64,000 nt of DNA from Ponticaulis koreensis DSM 19734 (GTDB lineage: Bacteria; Pseudomonadota; Alphaproteobacteria; Caulobacterales; Hyphomonadaceae). The stretch is taken from assembly GCF_000420665.1 (NCBI RefSeq), contig NZ_ATVJ01000002.1, forward strand, positions 1-64,000, given 5' to 3'. Of the stretch, positions 61,217-64,000 are shown piece by piece; the stretch's first letter is position 1; each line of letters begins with the position of its first letter. The position numbers and the translations under genes are program-made. The notes beneath the pieces are model-generated. The model was not told where the DNA came from, made no database searches, and worked only from the letters and a program-made list of their open reading frames with translations.

Positions 61217-63580
61217 TTATTCGCGAGGCCGGTTTATTATGTCTCGCAGAAGATTGCGCGCAGCGTCTTCGGGCGTAGGCGCTTCTTCCGCGTTTGTCGT
61301 CTCAGACTCGGTTTCAGTGGCGGCGTCTTCAGACGTCTGATTTTCGGAAGACTCATCGGTGCGGTTACGGTTGATGCCCAAAGCATCGCCGATTAGCCCG
61401 CTCACTGCGTCATCGCCCAGTCTGGACCTTGCTTCATCCTCAAGTCGGCTTCGGACGGCGCCGGCAGCAAGATCAGCTATGAATTCTGTGTCGAGGCTGC
61501 CGCGGGGCGATGCCCATCCGCCTGTAATGGCCAGAGGAATGCCGTAACCTTCAAAACCATTATCGGCGCCTGTCGCACTCGTCAGAGCACGCGGATAGAA
61601 GTGAATGTCCAGGGTTTGGTTGTAGAGGTCAATCTCGCCTTCCGCGGTCGCACGAAGAAACGGCGCGACCAGATTCATCGTCGAAATCTCAGCGACGCCT
61701 TCTCGTATGCGCCCTTCAAGAAGAAGCGATGAGAAGTCTGTTTCAGCTTCTGGTGAAAGCGCGTCCGGCAAGGTGCGTGTTTCAAGGAATGTCTGAGCGC
61801 TTCGTAGAAGCTGGGGCAGGTTGATTCCGAGAATTGCTCCATCTGCGACGTCGGCACGGTATGTGCCGTCCATTGAGCGAATGAAATCAGCTACGCTTCG
61901 GCCTGTCATTTGAATATCTGCATCGATGGATGCGACGCCTTGCAGGACTTCCTGGCCGGTAAAGAAGCGGACGAGGGCGGCCGCGGTGATGCCGGAGCCA
62001 CTAGCCTTCACGTTCAAAGCGTTAGAACCATCCGCGCGTGATGCGAGAACCAGATCTGTATCGAGGCGTCCGGAATAGAACGGATCTATATTGCCAGGTC
62101 GGCCCGAACGGCCACCTTCCGGTGGAATAGAATCAAGACTGCCTGTGAAGCGTCCGTTTGAAAGCTCGCCATCCACGACAACATCAAGGATGCGAGCCCG
62201 CGAATCTGTAAGTTCGCCGATAGAGATATCGAATGAGCCGTTCAGGGTGTGCAGGAAACTCAGATCAATCGGGTCTTCGCTCCAACCGCCTTCAGCTGGA
62301 GCTTCGTTCTCGCTTACGCGGCTTTCTGAAAGGTATGGACTGATGTCCAATGTGGGAATCGCAAGCGTCGCATTAATGACAGGAACATTGCCGCGTAGAT
62401 TTGCGAGAATTGTCCCTGAGACATCAATATCGTCCAGCTGTAGAGTATCGATATTTGCTCGGGTGCTGCCATTCTCATTAAGCAGCGTGATGTCTGCCGC
62501 GAAATGATCGAGTGCACCAGCCTGCATCGGAGGTAGGTCTATCTCCATCGCTTTAAGGAAGCGTTTCGGGTCTGATGAACGACTTGAGATTTGACCTGTG
62601 ACGACGGGCATGTTGCCGCCCAGCGTGATATCGCCGCTAAACTCAGTCTCCAGATTTGAGGCGTTCTGAGATGCGGAAAGGCTCGATATCTGTAAAGCGC
62701 TTACTGGGCCGACGACTCTGCCTGACGCATGGATGCGCCCCAATGCGGTGAGATTTTGGTCGACCTGAATGTTTGCGAAATTTGTGAGCGCCTGAAGATC
62801 ATTCGAAGAGAACTCAAACTGTCCATTGACGCTCGGATCTGCGTCCAGAACGGCATTACCCTCGAATGAGAGATCCAGGAGTTGCGATGATACGTTCGCT
62901 TTTAAGTCTGTCGGCGCTCCGGACGTCAGGGCATTCACTGAGGACAGGGACGCGCTGATATCAAATCGCTCGTAATTGATGGTGATGTCGCCATCAATGG
63001 AGGCGGGAGCATCAAGGCCATCGAGTCGCGCGATAAGATTTATCGGGTTTGCGTCGTAAGTGGTGCCCGATACCTCATCGACATATTGCACGCGCATATT
63101 GGTAAATTCAGCACGAGGAATGATTGCGTCAAAAGATTGAGCTGTTTCGGCGGGAGCGTCTGATTCTTCTTCCGTCGGTTCAGGCGATTCTGCTGGAGTG
63201 AAGGTCCAATTGTTTGAAGTGGCTGTACGTTGGTGAAGAAGGATTTCTCCGCCATCAAAACGCAGCGAAGCGATTTCTACGCGGCGTGAGAAAAGCGGTA
63301 ACCACTTAACGGCAACGCTCAAGCTATTTGCGCGCGCAAAGTATGGATCATCAAAACCTTCGGCGTTTGCGATCTCGACATTCTCAATCGTTGCGCCCAG
63401 TTGCGGAAAGATTGTGATGCTTGGATCAGACGCCAGTGTCACGTCCCGTCCCAGCATGGCTTCCAGCTGCTCTTCAGCGACGCGCCCATATGTTGAAGCT
63501 GGAATCAGAAACGGCGCAGCAGCGACGACGCCGATGACTACGACAAATGTGGCGAGCAGGCCGAAGAGGAATTTTTTCAA
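61217..63580 (-). CDS. AsmA-family protein
   Basis: A 787-residue inner-membrane-anchored protein of the AsmA type, involved in outer-membrane or lipid homeostasis. One N-terminal helix (about 4-26) is followed by the AsmA start with TYGRVAEEQLEAMLGRDVTL and NVEIANAEGF. The long periplasmic region is mostly beta-rich repeats. A conserved C-terminal AsmA region has GTYRADVADGAILGINLPQLL. The tail is acidic (rich in Glu, Asp, Thr). The start codon is TTG at 63580, with GGAGG upstream. It stands alone. Confidence 0.9.
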   Translation of the reverse strand: MKKFLFGLLATFVVVIGVVAAAPFLIPASTYGRVAEEQLEAMLGRDVTLASDPSITIFPQLGATIENVEIANAEGFDDPYFARANSLSVAVKWLPLFSRRVEIASLRFDGGEILLHQRTATSNNWTFTPAESPEPTEEESDAPAETAQSFDAIIPRAEFTNMRVQYVDEVSGTTYDANPINLIARLDGLDAPASIDGDITINYERFDISASLSSVNALTSGAPTDLKANVSSQLLDLSFEGNAVLDADPSVNGQFEFSSNDLQALTNFANIQVDQNLTALGRIHASGRVVGPVSALQISSLSASQNASNLETEFSGDITLGGNMPVVTGQISSRSSDPKRFLKAMEIDLPPMQAGALDHFAADITLLNENGSTRANIDTLQLDDIDVSGTILANLRGNVPVINATLAIPTLDISPYLSESRVSENEAPAEGGWSEDPIDLSFLHTLNGSFDISIGELTDSRARILDVVVDGELSNGRFTGSLDSIPPEGGRSGRPGNIDPFYSGRLDTDLVLASRADGSNALNVKASGSGITAAALVRFFTGQEVLQGVASIDADIQMTGRSVADFIRSMDGTYRADVADGAILGINLPQLLRSAQTFLETRTLPDALSPEAETDFSSLLLEGRIREGVAEISTMNLVAPFLRATAEGEIDLYNQTLDIHFYPRALTSATGADNGFEGYGIPLAITGGWASPRGSLDTEFIADLAAGAVRSRLEDEARSRLGDDAVSGLIGDALGINRNRTDESSENQTSEDAATETESETTNAEEAPTPEDAARNLLRDIINRPRE

Positions 63581-63683
63581 TGGGGCCTCCGTTCAGGGCG
63601 GGCTGAATACCCTAAAAAGATAAGCTCCAATCGCGGCTTTTAAATGACATTCAAAAGAAGTGCGAAAAAATTGATTTTTGTGC

Positions 63684-63712
63684 TTGACCCAATGAGCTGA
63701 GTTACGTATTCA
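63684..63712 (+). promoter_or_regulatory. Promoter of tRNA-Asp
   Basis: TTGACC (63684-63689) and TATTCA (63707-63712) with a 17-bp spacer, about 20 bp before the tRNA. Confidence 0.7.
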
Positions 63713-63731
63713 CCGCGTCTCCAAACGGTGA

Positions 63732-63808
63732 GCGGGTGTAGCTCAGTTGGTTAGAGTACCGGCCTGTCACGCCGGGGGTCGCGGGTTCGAGCCCCGTCAC
63801 TCGCGCCA
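63732..63808 (+). tRNA. tRNA-Asp (anticodon GTC)
   Basis: A 77-nt tRNA. The acceptor GCGGGTG pairs with CACTCGC through one G-T pair, followed by G and CCA. The anticodon loop CTGTCAC gives GTC. T-loop GGTTCGAGCCC. Confidence 0.98.
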
Positions 63809-63822
63809 TTTGGAAAAACAAG

Positions 63823-63850
63823 AAGCCGCTCCTTCGGGGGCGGCTTTTTT
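63823..63850 (+). terminator. Rho-independent terminator after tRNA-Asp
   Basis: AAGCCGCTCC, loop TTCG, GGGGCGGCTT with one G-T pair, then a run of T to 63850. Confidence 0.9.
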
Positions 63851-63878
63851 GCTTTTTGGACGATCGGAATGTGCGGCG

Positions 63879-64000
63879 CTAAATGAACGCGCGCACGTCC
63901 GACATGAAGCGATCAAACTGATCGTGGTGCAGCCAGTGACCTGCGTTTTCATACAGCTTTACTTCGGCGTTTTTGAAATAATCGATACGGCCGTCTTCGG
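63879..64000 (-). CDS. Alpha/beta hydrolase, C-terminal fragment
   Basis: The last 40 codons of a gene that begins beyond the window. They read ENAGHWLHHDQFDRFMSDV and end in AFI. The GHWLH segment matches the catalytic histidine region of alpha/beta hydrolases. The substrate is not known. Confidence 0.75.
   Translation of the reverse strand, partial: EDGRIDYFKNAEVKLYENAGHWLHHDQFDRFMSDVRAFI

Noticed and set aside
1-64000. CRISPR arrays, insertion sequences, prophage or integrative elements
   Set aside because: No regularly spaced repeats, transposase, integrase or phage structural genes are visible, and none of the four tRNA genes is followed by an integrase or a repeated tRNA end.

Overview
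The window is ordinary chromosomal DNA from an alphaproteobacterium. Markers for this are NDUFA12, a MucR regulator, a ubiquinol-cytochrome c chaperone, a TIGR02301 protein, a MerR-type gene beside ihfA, and the accB-accC-aat-DUF2155-NDUFA12 neighbourhood. Two Spinster-like transporters, an H+-pyrophosphatase, three sodium/solute-type or osmolyte-related loci and many beta-oxidation genes fit a marine, stalked or budding lineage such as the Hyphomonadales/Caulobacterales. That placement is inference. I see no insertion sequence, prophage, CRISPR array or rRNA. There are four tRNA genes: Leu-TAA, Ser-GCT, Pro-GGG and Asp-GTC.

Layout, left half. 1-430: 3' end of tuf with hairpins and a terminator. 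0.5-4.6 kb: NnrU-like and DUF454 membrane proteins, then two tandem Spinster-type MFS transporters. 4.7-7.2 kb: radC, map and a CinA/MoaB-like protein. 7.3-13.2 kb: fatty-acid oxidation genes (crotonase, two thiolases, FadB-like fusion) around tRNA-Leu. 13.6-18.6 kb: a minus-strand operon gpsA, HAD phosphatase, glucosylglycerol-phosphate synthase, sodium/solute symporter, which reads as a complete glucosylglycerol (osmoprotectant) pathway. 19-21 kb: DEAD-box helicase. 21.1-27.8 kb: a divergent phosphorelay cluster with one multi-PAS histidine kinase, one single-domain receiver and three Hpt-receiver proteins, and no DNA-binding output. 28-32.8 kb: tRNA-Ser, NDUFA12, mlaD, DUF2155, then aat, accC, accB and aroQ on the other strand.

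Layout, right half. 32.8-35.1 kb: thiS, thiG and an MFS exporter. 35.2-38.9 kb: a small membrane protein coupled to a second sodium/solute symporter, and a Baeyer-Villiger-type monooxygenase. 38.9-43.1 kb: tag, ygfZ, pyrC, a K+ channel with a zinc ribbon and a nuclease-like lipoprotein. 43.1-47.1 kb: feruloyl-CoA synthase-like ligase and a ThDP enzyme, then a TIGR02301 protein. 47.1-54.6 kb: mucR, then the long plus-strand run glyA-nrdR-ribD(reductase only)-ribE-HTH::ribBX-ribH-nusB-thiL. 54.7-63.6 kb: hppA, bamE, cytochrome bc1 chaperone, plsX-fabH-ihfA-merR, tRNA-Pro, asmA. 63.7 kb to the end: tRNA-Asp and the tail of an alpha/beta hydrolase.

The most distinctive points are the split glucosylglycerol operon, the riboflavin operon (RibD without its deaminase domain; an HTH domain fused in frame to RibBX behind two palindromes), the Hpt-REC phosphorelay cluster, and a LexA-type direct repeat in a promoter-like setting. 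All functions are predictions from sequence; no searches were run.
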